NCBI GenBank assembly: GCA_022113835.1
Contig: JAILWY010000011.1
Coordinates: 4,402,001-4,466,000, forward strand
Length of the DNA: 64,000 nt
Direction of reading: 5' to 3'
Source of the DNA: Atopsyche davidsoni
Taxonomy: Eukaryota > Arthropoda > Insecta > Trichoptera > Hydrobiosidae
The notes below the pieces were generated by a model. It ran no database searches and was not told the DNA's origin. It worked only from the letters and a program-made list of their open reading frames with translations. Below, piece after piece: positions 63,301-64,000 of the stretch (the stretch's first letter is position 1; the number at the start of each line of letters is the position of its first letter). A program made the translations under genes and the position numbers.

Positions 63301-64000
63301 TAAAGAGTTTATTATATAGATTTCATGGCATTATACTAAGTATATTGTGCAAAACAACTAGGTTAACTACTTTTATTTTACGTTTTCAGTGATTAGCCTT
63401 ATAAATGAGTTCATAATTTACTGATTGAACGTCATATTAAAATTATTTATTAAAGCCAGTGGCGTCTCACGTGAATCACGTGAATTAAATAAATTGACTA
63501 CTTTTTTGTAAAAATATATAATTTTTTGTTTATTTAAAAAATATATTTGCACACCAAAGAAAATAAAAATAATATAATAAGTTTTGGTAGCCGTTATTAT
63601 TTAGTATTTTTTCCCTTTCGGAGCTTCGGTTATGGTACTAGGGCCATTTTCAGGAATTTCATAGAACGCAGGAAAATTAATAAAATTTCAAGCAGCTTAA
63701 CATCCATTAAACCAAAATATCTTCTAACTGTTATGCTAAAAGTGTTATACAACTAATAAACTTATTAAATATATTTTTGAATTGATGTCCAAAATATACA
63801 ATCATCAAAATATACATTATTTTAAGTACATAAGCATTATTTTTAACATAATGGTTTTGCCAATATCATTGGTTGATATCTTCATTGTATCTGTGAATGC
63901 CAATATATACTGGTGTCCAGACCAATCGTAGCTTAATTTTATATCTTTAAAAAAATATTATTAAACATACAGTTTCTAACTTGTTAAGACTGCACACCAC
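60351..64000. other. Gene-free A+T-rich sequence
   Basis: Apart from the tandem E-boxes at 63.47 kb, nothing recognised. Confidence 0.55.
63467..63484. promoter_or_regulatory. Tandem CACGTG E-boxes
   Basis: TCACGTGAATCACGTGAA is a perfect 9-base tandem duplication that places two CACGTG sites (63468-63473, 63477-63482) one turn of helix apart. It sits in A+T-rich sequence. A candidate site for paired bHLH factors. Confidence 0.4.

Noticed and set aside
1..64000. Search for CRISPR arrays, bacterial operons, ribosome-binding sites and rRNA
   Set aside because: None seen; sequence character is that of an insect nuclear genome.

Overview
The window is eukaryotic nuclear DNA, very A+T-rich by eye and almost free of long open reading frames. 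The longest open frames (up to about 165 codons) are chance frames in G+C-rich islands, minisatellites or transposon remains. An insect is the best fit, possibly Lepidoptera. The reasons are a Helitron with the usual arthropod end sequences, a short Helentron/HINE-like element, tRNA-like SINE heads, LINE 3' scraps, dense poly(T)/(TA)n tracts and small G+C-rich islands every few kilobases. The species call is inference. No complete protein-coding host gene can be supported. The window reads as an intergenic desert or as long introns of one or a few genes.

Layout. Bases 1-14,700 hold A+T-rich filler with G+C-rich islands near 0.45, 2.1, 6.8, 10.5 and 12.6 kb, a CCTCCTGCC minisatellite at 13.5 kb, and a perfect 18-bp hairpin at 6.2 kb. 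Bases 14,700-30,600 hold a fold-back repeat family in two copies, a perfect 64-nt palindrome, a short candidate exon at 21.4 kb with good splice sites, a broken LINE 3' end at 26.0 kb, a tRNA-Lys-like sequence, and a degenerate tandem array at 30.3-30.6 kb. Bases 31,081-34,173 are a 3.1-kb Helitron on the minus strand with TC and CTAG termini, inserted between A and T. It carries wreckage of the Rep/helicase gene and a second, apparently foreign gene relic that is Pro-rich, then Cys/Arg/Lys-rich, and has its own poly(A) signal. Bases 34,200-45,500 are mostly A+T-rich, with one copy of a Penelope-like repeat at 37.4 kb and a candidate enhancer at 38.0 kb. Bases 45,550-48,000 hold a HINE-like element, two G+C-rich islands, a second copy of the Penelope-like repeat with a hammerhead-like core, and the best promoter candidate: a TATA box followed by a possible first exon ending in a GTAAGT donor. 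Bases 48,000-64,000 hold tRNA-like scraps, a broken third repeat copy, a second TATA-bearing G+C island at 56.8 kb, and tandem E-boxes at 63.47 kb.

The most interesting item is the Helitron with its embedded basic cysteine-rich gene relic, which resembles gene capture of a protamine-like (sperm chromatin) gene. Next are the hammerhead-like repeats and the promoter/first-exon candidate at 47.8 kb.
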